64,000 bases of DNA from Poriferisodalis sp026713105. GTDB lineage: Bacteria > Actinomycetota > Acidimicrobiia > Acidimicrobiales > Poriferisodalaceae. Shown piece after piece: positions 7,021 through 15,392 of the stretch (position 1 is its first letter; every line of letters begins with the position of its first letter). Both the position numbers and the translations under genes were made by a program. Under the pieces are notes generated by a model. It was given only the letters and a program-made list of their open reading frames with translations. It was not told the DNA's origin and made no database searches. The stretch covers positions 2,852,001-2,916,000 of the forward strand of contig OZ220472.1 of assembly GCA_965115995.1 (NCBI GenBank), read 5' to 3'.

Positions 7021-8888
7021 CCGCCAGAAACGAACCCAAACCCGCCTCGCCGTTCACGACCGAGTCGAACATCGCCGCTGCTGTCTCGTTCGACGACCCG
7101 GGCGACTTCGGGCGGGCGACCCGGGGGCTGATCGCTCAGCTCGAGTCGGGGCGCGTGACAGTGGGCGACCACGTCGTCTACGACGTGGAGGACCACCGGT
7201 TCGTGACCGAGGGCGATGCCCCCGACACGGTCCACCCCGGTCTGTGGCGTCAGGCCCAGCTCAACTGGAACCACGGCTTGTTCAAAGTCGCAGACGGCGT
7301 CTGGCAGGTGCGCGGCTACGACGTGTCGAACATCACGTTCATCGCCGGTGAAACCGGTTGGCTGATCATCGACCCGCTCACCAGCGCACCAGCGGCAGCA
7401 GCTGCGCTCGACCTCGCCAACCGCACGCTTGGCGAACGTCCAGTCGAGTCAGTCATCTACACCCACTCCCACGTCGACCACTTCGGCGGTGTGCTCGGCG
7501 TGACCAGCCGAGAGGCGGTGGAGCGCGGCGATGTCGTCATCGTCGCCCCTGAGGGATTTGTCGAGGAGGTCGTCAACGAGTTCGTGATCGCCGGTCCCAT
7601 CATGGCTCGCCGGGCCGCCTACCAGTTCGGCCCGTTGCTCGAGCCCGGCCCTCGCGGCCACGTCGATTGCGGTCTCGGCTCGACCCAAGGCAAGGCCGGG
7701 GCCGACCTCCTCGCCCCCACCCACCTCGTGACCCACACCGGGCAGGAGATGACGCTGAGCGGTGTGCGGATCCAGTTCCAGATGACGCCCGACGCCGAAG
7801 CGCCGGCAGAGATGAACTTCTTCTTCCCCGACAAGCGGCTGCTGTGCATGGCCGAGAACTGCACGCACACGCTCCACAACCTCTACCCGATCCGCGGCGC
7901 CCAGACCCGCAACGCACTCGCCTGGAGCAAGTACATCCAGGAGGCGCTCGAGCTCTGGGGCGACGACACCGACGTGATGTTCGCCAGCCATCACTGGCCG
8001 CGGTTCGGGCAAGACGATGTGAAGGCGTTCCTCGTCATGCAGCGCGACGTGTACCGCTGGATGCACGACCAGACCATGCGGCTGGCCAACCAGGGCTACG
8101 TGCCTACCGAGATCGCCGCAGAGCTCCGCCTTCCCGCCGAGTTCGACCAGTCGCACGTCCGTGGCTACTACGGCACCGTCTCGCACAACGTGCGCTCCGT
8201 CTACAACCGCTACCTCGGCTGGTACGACGGCAACCCCGCCAACCTCGACCCGCTTCCGCCGGTCGAAGCCGGTACCCGCTATGTCGACTACATGGGCGGC
8301 GCCGACAACGTCCTGCGCCAGGCGCGCGAGTGCTTCGATCGCGGCGACTACCGGTGGGTGGTCGAGGTCGTGAAGCACGTGGTGTTCGCCGACTCCACCA
8401 ACCAACACGCCCGAGCGCTTCAGGCCGATGCGTTCGAGCAGCTCGGGTATCAAGCCGAGTCCGCCACATGGCGCAACGCGTACCTCATGGCAGCGAAAGA
8501 ACTCCGTGAAGGTTCACCTGAGCAAGGCCGTGTTCCGGCGCGCGACATGTCGCAGGCAATGCAGGCAGAGCACCTGTTCGATCAGCTGGGAACTCGGCTC
8601 GACCCGACGGCGCTCGACCACACCCCGTTCACCTTCAACGTCGAGTTCACCGACCTCGGCGAACACCACGTGGTGGGCGTTGGCCGATCGGCGATCCACT
8701 ACCGGTCCGGGACCAGCGACCCCGCGGCTATCGCCTCGATGCGCACCGACCGCGCCGGATGGGTCGCGGCTACCACCGATCCGGCCAAGGTCGACGAGCT
8801 CGAGATCTCGGGTTCCGACGCCGTGATACGAGACATACTGAAGAACCTCACCACCTTCGGTGGCCAACGACTGATCGAGCCATTGTGA
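7017..8888 (+). CDS. Alkylsulfatase, metallo-beta-lactamase type (SdsA1/BDS1-like)
   Basis: 623 residues, the full length of the class III sulfatases. The zinc motif THSHVDHFGG lies at about residue 145, further ligands in MAENCTHTLHNLY and FASHHWPRFG, then the helical dimerisation domain (RSVYNRYLGWYDGNPANLDP) and a C-terminal SCP2-like domain. These enzymes hydrolyse the C-O bond of alkyl sulfates to alcohol plus sulfate. No export signal is evident, so it should act in the cytoplasm. It overlaps the ThDP gene downstream (GTGA). A shorter relative is at 52497. Confidence 0.9.
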   Translation: MTARNEPKPASPFTTESNIAAAVSFDDPGDFGRATRGLIAQLESGRVTVGDHVVYDVEDHRFVTEGDAPDTVHPGLWRQAQLNWNHGLFKVADGVWQVRGYDVSNITFIAGETGWLIIDPLTSAPAAAAALDLANRTLGERPVESVIYTHSHVDHFGGVLGVTSREAVERGDVVIVAPEGFVEEVVNEFVIAGPIMARRAAYQFGPLLEPGPRGHVDCGLGSTQGKAGADLLAPTHLVTHTGQEMTLSGVRIQFQMTPDAEAPAEMNFFFPDKRLLCMAENCTHTLHNLYPIRGAQTRNALAWSKYIQEALELWGDDTDVMFASHHWPRFGQDDVKAFLVMQRDVYRWMHDQTMRLANQGYVPTEIAAELRLPAEFDQSHVRGYYGTVSHNVRSVYNRYLGWYDGNPANLDPLPPVEAGTRYVDYMGGADNVLRQARECFDRGDYRWVVEVVKHVVFADSTNQHARALQADAFEQLGYQAESATWRNAYLMAAKELREGSPEQGRVPARDMSQAMQAEHLFDQLGTRLDPTALDHTPFTFNVEFTDLGEHHVVGVGRSAIHYRSGTSDPAAIASMRTDRAGWVAATTDPAKVDELEISGSDAVIRDILKNLTTFGGQRLIEPL

Positions 8889-10537
8889 CCACCCAGGAGA
8901 TGACCACCGCCGAGGCCATCGTCGCCTCCATCGTCACCCACGGCGTCGAGACCGTCTTCGGGATTCCCGGGGCGCATACCTACGCCCTCATCGACGCGAT
9001 CGCCCGCGAGCCGTCGATCGAGTTCGTCACCACGCGTCACGAGCAGGGTGCTGCGTACATGGCGCTCGGCTACTCGATCTCGACGGGCCGCACCGGTGTG
9101 TTCACCGTCGTGCCCGGTCCCGGAATCCTCAACACCACCTCCGCGCTCGCCACGGCCATCAGCACGAACGCGCCGGTCCTCGGCATCACCGCCAACGTGA
9201 TGTCGTTCAACATCGGCAAGGGTCGCGGACAGCTCCACGAGCTCCCCGACCAGCTCGCCACGTTGCGTTCGCTCACCAAGTACAGCGAGCGGATCCCCGA
9301 CGCGGCATCGGCTCCGACGATGGTCGCCGACGCGTTCCGGGCGATGCACTCGGGGCGACCGGGGCCCGCCACGATCGAAGCCGCGTGGGATCACCTTGGA
9401 GCGTCGGGGCCCGTCGACCTCGACACCAATCGGTCGACCCCACCCGCACCCCCGCCAGATCCCGACGCGATCCGAGCGGCAGCCGACATCATCGTCGAGG
9501 CGAACAATCCGTTGATCATCGTCGGTGCCGGTGCCCGCGAGGCGAGTGCCGACATCCTCGAACTAGCCGAGTTTCTCCAGGCGCCGGTCACGTCGCACCG
9601 GTCCGGGAAGGGCATCGTCGACGACCGCCACCCGTTGGGCCTTCGCTCCGCCGACGCGTGGCGCCACTGGCCCGATGTCGATGTCGTGATCGGCATCGGG
9701 AGCCGCCTCGAGCTCTTGGGATTCCGGTGGGGCGGCCACCCCACCGACCGGCAGACGATCCGGATCGAGATCGACGAACAAGAGCTCGCCCGCACGCCGG
9801 CGACGACGGGGTTGTTGACCGACGCGTCCATGGGAACCAGGGCCTTGCTCGACGAGCTCCGATCGCGCGTCGAACCTGCCCCCGACCGGGCAGACGAGTT
9901 CGAGGCACACCGACTGGCCGCCGAAGAAGCCATCGGTGAGGTCACCCCCTACATCGACTACCTCCGGGCGATCCGGGCCGCGCTTCCAGAAGACGGCTTC
10001 TTCGTCGAGGAGATCACGCAGATCGGCTTCACTGCCCGCTTCGGGTTCCCCACCTACTTCCCGCGCGCCTATGTCACGTGTGGCTACCAGGACAATCTCG
10101 GTTTCGGATTCCACACCGCGTTGGGCGTCAAGGTCGGCAACCCTGATCGACCCGTGGTCGCCGTCACCGGCGACGGTGGCTTCATGTTCGGGGTGCAGGA
10201 GCTGGCTACGGCGGTACAGCACCGCATCGGGCTCGTCACCGTGGTCTTCGACAACCACGGGTACGGCAATGTCCGCCGCGACCAGAGCGTGCAGTACGGC
10301 GGCCGCGTCCTCGGCTCCGAACTCGTCAACCCCGACTTCATGGCGCTGGCCGAAGACTTCGGCGCCCGGGCCGACGAGGCCACCGATCCGGCGAGTCTGG
10401 AAGCTGCGATCCGTGCTGCGGCGGGACACGATCTCCCGACCGTCATCCACGTGCCGGTCGATCCGGCCGATGAGGCCAGCCCATGGCCGCACTACATGCC
10501 GGCCGGTCGTCCGGCCGATCAACTGACCAAGGACTGA
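8885..10537 (+). CDS. Thiamine diphosphate-dependent enzyme, acetolactate synthase-like
   Basis: 550 residues. The Pyr domain has GVETVFGIPGAHTYALIDAI with the catalytic-type Glu in TTRHEQGAAYMALGY; a central domain follows (PLIIVGAGAREASADI); the PP domain has the ThDP/Mg motif GDGGFMFGVQELATA ending in FDNHGYGNVRRD. It resembles acetolactate synthase, benzoylformate decarboxylase and sulfopyruvate-type carboligases and could decarboxylate a 2-oxo acid. Its GTG overlaps the alkylsulfatase stop, so the two are translated together and it may process the product of that enzyme. The exact substrate is unknown. Confidence 0.85.
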   Translation: MTTQEMTTAEAIVASIVTHGVETVFGIPGAHTYALIDAIAREPSIEFVTTRHEQGAAYMALGYSISTGRTGVFTVVPGPGILNTTSALATAISTNAPVLGITANVMSFNIGKGRGQLHELPDQLATLRSLTKYSERIPDAASAPTMVADAFRAMHSGRPGPATIEAAWDHLGASGPVDLDTNRSTPPAPPPDPDAIRAAADIIVEANNPLIIVGAGAREASADILELAEFLQAPVTSHRSGKGIVDDRHPLGLRSADAWRHWPDVDVVIGIGSRLELLGFRWGGHPTDRQTIRIEIDEQELARTPATTGLLTDASMGTRALLDELRSRVEPAPDRADEFEAHRLAAEEAIGEVTPYIDYLRAIRAALPEDGFFVEEITQIGFTARFGFPTYFPRAYVTCGYQDNLGFGFHTALGVKVGNPDRPVVAVTGDGGFMFGVQELATAVQHRIGLVTVVFDNHGYGNVRRDQSVQYGGRVLGSELVNPDFMALAEDFGARADEATDPASLEAAIRAAAGHDLPTVIHVPVDPADEASPWPHYMPAGRPADQLTKD

Positions 10538-10554
10538 CCGCTCCCAGCGCCGCG

Positions 10555-12018
10555 TCAGGGTCCGTCGGGGTCGACGATCGCCATGATCGCGGGCGAGGGA
10601 ACCGACCATCCCTTCGCCAGCGTGCCGTACGCCGTGCGCTTCGGCGCCCGACCGGCAGGAGGGGGTTCGGCTGCGGCAAGTTGCTCCGCCTGGCCGGCAC
10701 GGATTCGGAGATCGGTCGCTTCGGGGTCGAGTATCGAGTGCAGCTCGGCGTCGAGGTCTGCAGCGATGTCGGGTTCGGCGTCGACGCGGTCGTCGAGTTC
10801 GTGCGGATCGGCGACGAGGTCGAAGAGTTGTGGTCGGGTGTCGGCGGCCATGTGCGCGACGTACTTCCACCGGTCGCGCCGAACCAGGTACGACGCGGCC
10901 GTCGAACTGGGGCCGTGGTATTCGGAGAAGGCAATTCGATCCGGAGCGACGTCTCGTAGCGACGCGCCGGGCAGTTCGGCGTCGGTATCGATCGCGGGAA
11001 GCCCCATCACGTCGACGGCCGTGGGGTACACATCGACGAGCGAGACCGCGGCGCCTTCGACCACATCGCGACCCACGCCGGGGCCAATGATGAGCATCGG
11101 CACCCGGGCCGAGGCGTCGTACATGAGGCTCTTCATCGCGAAGCCGTGACCGCCGAGCATGTCGCCGTGGTCTGAGGTGTAGATCACGACGGTGTCGTCG
11201 GCCGCACCCGACCCGTCGAGCGCGGCCAACACCTCGCCGACCTGGTGGTCGACGAACTGCACCATCGCCGTGTAGACCCACCGCACCTGCCGCAGCTCGT
11301 CTTCGGTGAACGGCTCGGCGTCGATGCCCATCATGCGGCGGTGCTCGTCGAGCTCCCGATTGTGCGGCCAGTCCTCGGGGCGCCAGGCCGGCGGCAAGGG
11401 TACGTCGACGTCGTCGGCCGGCAATGAGTCGGCTGGCGCCCGGAATGGGTAGTGCGGGTAGGCGAACGACACATGCGCGAACCACGGCGTGTCGGAGGGT
11501 GCGTCGGTGGTCAACCAGCGGCAGGCGGCCTGCGTGGTGTGGCGGTCGTAGAGCTCGTATTCGGACACGCCCACACCCGCATCGCGGACGTGGTCCGGCA
11601 TGATCGAGCTGGGTGGGGCGTTCCCGCGCGCCCAGCCGACGCGAGCACCCAGGTAGCCGCGCTTCGCCTGCAGGGGCAGGTAGGCATCGAATCCCGAGTC
11701 GGTTTCGTCGTCGAAGTGGAGCTTGCCGAACGTGACGGCGGGTCGAGCATTGGCGCGGAGCCGATGGCCGAGGCTCTCGGCCTGGTCACGCTGGTACGGC
11801 GCGCCGTTGTCGTATGCGCCGATCGCCGAGCTGTACCGCCCGGTCGCCAGCGACGCCCGAGCCGGCATGCAGATCGGACTGTTGGTGTACGCGGCGCTGA
11901 ACGTGATGCCGGCCTCGGCGAGCGCGTCGAGGTTGGGCGTGCGGGCCAGCGGATCGCCCGCGTAGCCGGTGACGAACGGATTGTGCTGATCACTCGTGAT
12001 CAGCAGCACATTCGGCAC
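10555..12018 (-). CDS. Type I sulfatase (formylglycine-dependent), cytosolic
   Basis: 487 residues. MPNVLLITSDQHNP gives the first metal-binding Asp, and CMPAR at residues 50-54 is the C-x-P-x-R signature whose Cys becomes formylglycine. The second metal site is in VVIYTSDHGDMLGGHG. It hydrolyses a sulfate ester. There is no signal peptide, so substrate must be taken up. Its start is 6 bases from the ligC stop, placing it downstream of ligC in one minus-strand unit. No formylglycine-generating enzyme is in the window. It belongs to the choline-sulfatase/arylsulfatase family, but the substrate is unknown. Confidence 0.9.
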   Translation of the reverse strand: MPNVLLITSDQHNPFVTGYAGDPLARTPNLDALAEAGITFSAAYTNSPICMPARASLATGRYSSAIGAYDNGAPYQRDQAESLGHRLRANARPAVTFGKLHFDDETDSGFDAYLPLQAKRGYLGARVGWARGNAPPSSIMPDHVRDAGVGVSEYELYDRHTTQAACRWLTTDAPSDTPWFAHVSFAYPHYPFRAPADSLPADDVDVPLPPAWRPEDWPHNRELDEHRRMMGIDAEPFTEDELRQVRWVYTAMVQFVDHQVGEVLAALDGSGAADDTVVIYTSDHGDMLGGHGFAMKSLMYDASARVPMLIIGPGVGRDVVEGAAVSLVDVYPTAVDVMGLPAIDTDAELPGASLRDVAPDRIAFSEYHGPSSTAASYLVRRDRWKYVAHMAADTRPQLFDLVADPHELDDRVDAEPDIAADLDAELHSILDPEATDLRIRAGQAEQLAAAEPPPAGRAPKRTAYGTLAKGWSVPSPAIMAIVDPDGP

Positions 12019-12024
12019 TGCGAC

Positions 12025-12966
12025 TCAGCCCTGTAGCTGCTGTTCGAGCTTGTGCAGCCACTCATAACAGCTCATGACCTGCCGGACCGAGCTGTTGGGT
12101 TCCCGGCCCTCGCGGATCGCCGCGATGAACTCGCGGTCCTGGAGCTCGATGCCGTTCATCGAGACATCGACCTGCGAGACGTCGATCGGTTCCTCTCGGC
12201 CATCGACCAGGTCGTCGTAGCGGGCGATGTAGGTGCCGGTGTCGCCGATGTAGCGGAAGAACGTGCCGAGCGGACCGTCGTTGTTGAACGAGAGCGAGAG
12301 CGTGAGGATCGCGCCGCTTGCGGTCTTCATCTGGATCGACATGTCCATCGCGATGCCGAGGTCGGGATGGTGCGGACCTTCGAGCACATTGGCTGCGACA
12401 ATCGGTTCGCCGGCCTGATATTCGAACAGGTCGACGGTGTGCGCGGCATGGTGCCAGAGCAGGTGGTCGGTCCAGGTCCGAGGTTCACCCAGCGCGTTGG
12501 TGTTGGTGCGCCGGAAGAAGTATGTCTGCACGTCCATCTGCTGGATGTTGAACTCGCCCGCCGTGATCTTGTTGTGAACCCACTGATGCGACGGGTTGAA
12601 CCGTCGGGTGTGACCGACCATCGCAACCAGGCCCGCCTGCTCCTGGTTGGCCAACACGGCCTGCGCATCGGCGAGTGAGTCGGCCAACGGGATCTCGACC
12701 TCGACGTGCTTGCCCGCGTCCATGCACTGGATCGCCTGCGCGGCGTGCATCTGCGTCGGCGTGGCGAGGATCACGGCGTCGACCCCATCGATCGCCAGTG
12801 CCTCAGCTAGATCGGTTCCATGATGGGGGATTCGATACTCGGCAGCGACCGCCGCTGCGTCGGCGACAGGGTCGATCACCGAGACGACTTCGACGTCATC
12901 GATGTTCTTGAGCCCGTCAAGGTGCTTGCGGCCGAATGCCCCGGCCCCCGCAAGTGCGATCTTCAC
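12025..12966 (-). CDS. ligC: 4-carboxy-2-hydroxymuconate-6-semialdehyde dehydrogenase (LigC/PmdC)
   Basis: 313 residues from a GTG start at VKIALAGAGAFGRKHLDGLK. This is a Gfo/Idh/MocA oxidoreductase, and long stretches match my recollection of LigC of Sphingobium and PmdC of Comamonas: VAMVGHTRRFNPSHQWVHNK, DVQTYFFRRTN, LWHHAAHTVDLF, FFRYIGDTGTY and VSMNGIELQDREF. It oxidises the ring-cleavage product of protocatechuate to 2-pyrone-4,6-dicarboxylate with NAD(P)+. The upstream in-frame extension was rejected because the Rossmann strand begins at this GTG. A palindromic operator lies about 30 bases before the start, shared with the GntR gene side. Confidence 0.93.
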   Translation of the reverse strand: MKIALAGAGAFGRKHLDGLKNIDDVEVVSVIDPVADAAAVAAEYRIPHHGTDLAEALAIDGVDAVILATPTQMHAAQAIQCMDAGKHVEVEIPLADSLADAQAVLANQEQAGLVAMVGHTRRFNPSHQWVHNKITAGEFNIQQMDVQTYFFRRTNTNALGEPRTWTDHLLWHHAAHTVDLFEYQAGEPIVAANVLEGPHHPDLGIAMDMSIQMKTASGAILTLSLSFNNDGPLGTFFRYIGDTGTYIARYDDLVDGREEPIDVSQVDVSMNGIELQDREFIAAIREGREPNSSVRQVMSCYEWLHKLEQQLQG

Positions 12967-12997
12967 GGCTTTGATCTTCGCATCGTGTCCCCCCGAG

Positions 12998-13017
12998 TGT
13001 CGACAATCTTGTTGACA
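12998..13017. promoter_or_regulatory. Palindromic operator, site A1 (ligC / GntR)
   Basis: TGTCGACAA-TC-TTGTTGACA: nine-base arms matching at eight positions with a two-base centre. It lies 32 bases upstream of ligC and next to the GntR gene, and variants recur before ligJ/ligA, the AhpD-like gene, the small dehalogenase and the transporter. The neighbouring GntR protein is the most likely ligand, by inference. Confidence 0.6.
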
Positions 13018-13018
13018 T

Positions 13019-13135
13019 GTGCCGGGATTGGCCGACGGCGAGCTGCTCGACCTAGTCGCCGCGTACGCCCCCGACGAAGCCGTGCGCAACCGTATCCTCG
13101 TCGACAATCCTCAGGTCCTCTATACCTTCTCCTGA
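13019..13135 (+). pseudogene. C-terminal remnant of a LigI-like amidohydrolase (PDC hydrolase type)
   Basis: The frame ending at the TGA at 13133 reads LADGELLDLVAAYAPDEAV, then RNRILVDNPQVLY and TFS. The RILVDNPxxLY ending is typical of amidohydrolase-2 enzymes such as 2-pyrone-4,6-dicarboxylate hydrolase (LigI). Only about 38 residues remain, starting abruptly after operator A1. PDC hydrolysis is exactly the step missing between ligC and ligJ here, so this is best read as a deleted ligI. The GntR gene starts two bases after its stop. Confidence 0.6.
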
Positions 13136-13137
13136 AG

Positions 13138-13776
13138 ATGAGTAACGCCGACACCATCACCGACACCCTTCGCCACGACATCCTCAAAGGCCGCTTCGCA
13201 CCCGGCGACCGACTGCTCGAGGTCTCGTTGGCCGAGCAGTACTCGGTCGGCCGCGCCGCGATCCGCTCCGCATTGGTCGAGCTGACGTCGGAGGGCCTGG
13301 TCGAGCGCGAGGCCAACCGCGGGGCAACGGTCCGGCGCATCTCGATCCGCGAGGCGATCCAGATCACCGAAGCCCGCTCGGTCCTCGAGTCGCTGATCGC
13401 TGCCCAAGCCGCTCGCCACGCAACCGCGGCCGACCACGCCGACCTGCAGCAGATCATCGCCGACATGGAAGCGGCCACGAACGACGCTCAAGGCCACGCC
13501 TATTCCGAACTCAACGCGGTCCTGCACCGCCGCCTCCGCGAGATGAGCGGCCACGAGGTCGCTTCGCAGCTCGTGGCCAACCTCCGAGACCGCGCCGCTC
13601 ACCACCAGTACCGGCTCGCCCTGATGCCGGGGCGGCCAAGCGAGTCGCTCGGTGAGCATCGAGCCATCGTCCAAGCAGTCGTCGCCCGCGACGAGGACGC
13701 CGCGGCGCAAGCGATGCACGACCACCTCTCCTCGGTGATCGAGGTGCTGTCGCGCTGGGGCGACGCCCAGGGCTAG
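13138..13776 (+). CDS. GntR-family (FCD/FadR type) transcriptional regulator
   Basis: 212 residues. The N-terminal winged helix (ITDTLRHDILKGRFAPGDRL, SLAEQYSVGRAAIRSAL, GLVEREANRGATVRRI) is the GntR pattern; the all-helical FCD ligand domain follows with EARSVLESLIAAQAARHAT, LHRRL and a metal-ligand-like EHRAIVQAV. It is embedded between ligC and ligJ-ligAB, so it probably senses a pathway intermediate and controls those genes through the TGTC(G/A)ACAA sites at 12998 and 14928. The ATG directly follows the ligI remnant; an open frame upstream was discarded. Confidence 0.88.
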   Translation: MSNADTITDTLRHDILKGRFAPGDRLLEVSLAEQYSVGRAAIRSALVELTSEGLVEREANRGATVRRISIREAIQITEARSVLESLIAAQAARHATAADHADLQQIIADMEAATNDAQGHAYSELNAVLHRRLREMSGHEVASQLVANLRDRAAHHQYRLALMPGRPSESLGEHRAIVQAVVARDEDAAAQAMHDHLSSVIEVLSRWGDAQG

Positions 13777-13913
13777 CCCGTCGCGAGGGTCACTCGGGCG
13801 GCAATTCCAGCGACTGACCGGCGTCGAGCACCCGCGAGGGCATCGACGGTGTCGAGCGGGGCGCGCTCGATCGAGGTGACGACGACGTGGCGGTTGCCGT
13901 GAGCGTTGGTCAT
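13773..13913 (-). pseudogene. N-terminal remnant of a LigK/RraA-like aldolase
   Basis: 46 residues. After the ATG, NRHVVVTSIERAPLDTVDAL resembles the opening of 4-carboxy-4-hydroxy-2-oxoadipate aldolase (LigK, RraA fold), where a similar VVV..I.RA....VDAL segment precedes the conserved GVATVHEA motif. Here that motif is missing and the frame runs to a stop overlapping the GntR gene end. The ATG is one base past the ligJ stop, the expected ligJ-ligK order, so this is a 3'-deleted ligK. Confidence 0.55.
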
Positions 13914-13914
13914 G

Positions 13915-14916
13915 TCAGGCTCCGAGTCGGGGGTAGACGCGACGGATGTTCGCGTCGTAGATGGCGGAACGGTCGGCGTCGTCGATGGCGGCCGAGTCGA
14001 CATAGATCTTGGTGTCGTCGTAGTAGTTGCCGGTGTCGGGATCGATGCCCCGCACCGCCCCGACCATCTCCGAGGCGAAGAGCACGTTCGACCGAGGCAC
14101 GACGTTGACCAGCAGGTCGATGCCGGGCTGGTGGTAGACGCACGTGTCGAACCAGATGTGGTCTGTCAGGCCGTCGAAGTCCCAGCCTTGATCCTGGGCC
14201 ATGCCCTTGAAACGACCCCAGTGGTATGGGACGGCACCGCCGCCGTGTGGGATCACCCAACGCAGCCCGGGGAAGTCCCTCATGAACCCCGACGTGAGGG
14301 CTTGCACGAACGCGGTGGTGTCGGCGCCGAGGTAGTGCGACCCGGTAGTCCAGAAGTTGTCGTTGCACGACGTGGAGACGTGGATCATCCCCGGCACATC
14401 GAGCTCCTGCATCGCCTCCCAGAGCGACCACCAGTAACGATCCCACAGCGGCGGCCCGTTCCAGTGACCACCCGACGGGTCGGGGTTCACGTTGCAGCCG
14501 ATGAAGCCCATCTCCTCGACGCAGCGGCGGAGCTCGTTCACCGACGAGTCGATCGCCACGCCGGGCGACTGAGGCAGCTGGCAGACGGGTGCGAAGTTCT
14601 CGGGGTACAGGTCGCAGCACCGACGGATGAGCTCGTTCTGGTGTTCGGTCCACGAGCGCGACGTGTGCTCGTTGCCGACGTGATGACCCATCCAGCTGGC
14701 ACGGGGCGAGAAGATCGTGAGGTCGGTGCCGCGTTCGCGCTGGAGCTTCAGCTGGGCCCCCTCGAGCGACTCGCGGATGGCGTCGTCACTGACATCGATC
14801 ACACCCTTCTCACCGACGTGAAGCGGGTCGGCTTTGACGGCGGCTTTCTGGGCGTCGCGCCACTCGCCCACCGGCGGCGGCGTTGTGGTGTAGTGGCCGT
14901 GGCAATCGATGATCAC
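13915..14916 (-). CDS. ligJ: 4-oxalomesaconate hydratase (LigJ)
   Basis: 333 residues from a GTG start at VIIDCHGHYTTTP with GAGGGA as ribosome site; LigJ enzymes are about 340 residues. CHGH gives the metal-binding HxH, and TIFSPRASWMGHHVGNEH, GFIGCNVNPDPSGGHWNGPP, IPHGGGAVPYHWGRFKGMA and VGAVRGIDPDTGNYYDDTK match the LigJ family closely as I recall it. It hydrates 4-oxalomesaconate in the protocatechuate 4,5-cleavage pathway. It is divergent from ligA with an operator between, and its expected partner ligK is truncated downstream. Confidence 0.93.
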   Translation of the reverse strand: MIIDCHGHYTTTPPPVGEWRDAQKAAVKADPLHVGEKGVIDVSDDAIRESLEGAQLKLQRERGTDLTIFSPRASWMGHHVGNEHTSRSWTEHQNELIRRCCDLYPENFAPVCQLPQSPGVAIDSSVNELRRCVEEMGFIGCNVNPDPSGGHWNGPPLWDRYWWSLWEAMQELDVPGMIHVSTSCNDNFWTTGSHYLGADTTAFVQALTSGFMRDFPGLRWVIPHGGGAVPYHWGRFKGMAQDQGWDFDGLTDHIWFDTCVYHQPGIDLLVNVVPRSNVLFASEMVGAVRGIDPDTGNYYDDTKIYVDSAAIDDADRSAIYDANIRRVYPRLGA

Positions 14917-14927
14917 GAGGTTCCCTC

Positions 14928-14950
14928 GATTGTCAACAATCGTGTGAACA
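14928..14950. promoter_or_regulatory. Operator, site A2 (ligJ / ligAB divergent promoter)
   Basis: GATTGTCAACAATCGTGTG then AACA. The core ATTGTC/AACAAT is a near-palindrome of the same family as site A1. It lies 12 bases upstream of ligJ and 44 bases upstream of ligA, so one bound regulator could control both directions. Confidence 0.55.
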
Positions 14951-14993
14951 GTTTGCCATACTCGCACGAAGGAGCACAGAGGAGGTTCGTCAG

Positions 14994-15392
14994 ATGGCGA
15001 TCGAGAAGCCGTATCTCGACATTCCCGGCACGACCGTGTTCGATGCCGACCAAGCCCGACTCGGCTACCACCTCAACCAGATGGCCCAATCGCTCATGCA
15101 CGCCGAGAACCGCGATCGGTTCATGGCCGACGAGCGGGCCTACCTCGACGAGTGGGACATGACCGAAGACCAGAAGCAGGCGGTCCTCGATCGCGACTTC
15201 AACCGCATCCTCGAGCTCGGCGGCAACATCTACTTCGTGGCCAAGATCGGCGCGACCGAAGGCAAGAGCTATGTCGAGATCGTGTCGTCGATGACCGACA
15301 AGGACGCGGCCGGCCACGCCGAGATGATGGTCAACGGCGGTCGCAGCATCGAAGGCAACCGCTACGTCCACGAGTGGGAGGACCGAGCATGA
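14994..15392 (+). CDS. ligA: Protocatechuate 4,5-dioxygenase alpha subunit (LigA)
   Basis: 132 residues with GTTVFDADQARLGYHLNQMA, ADERAYLDEWDMT, ILELGGNIYFVAKIGATEGK and MMVNGGRSIEGNRYVHEWE, which match LigA/PmdA along the whole length. The alpha subunit covers the active site of the beta subunit. A strong GAGGAGG ribosome site precedes the ATG. The stop overlaps the ligB start as ATGA, giving balanced subunit synthesis. Confidence 0.94.
   Translation: MAIEKPYLDIPGTTVFDADQARLGYHLNQMAQSLMHAENRDRFMADERAYLDEWDMTEDQKQAVLDRDFNRILELGGNIYFVAKIGATEGKSYVEIVSSMTDKDAAGHAEMMVNGGRSIEGNRYVHEWEDRA

Noticed and set aside
7449..8453. Minus-strand frame of 334 codons opposite the alkylsulfatase
   Set aside because: Val/His/Gly-rich antisense translation with no domain; the alkylsulfatase is unmistakable.
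13100..13110. A further GTCGACAATCC copy resembling operator A
   Set aside because: It falls inside the ligI remnant codons for V-D-N-P, which explains the bases; not counted as a site.
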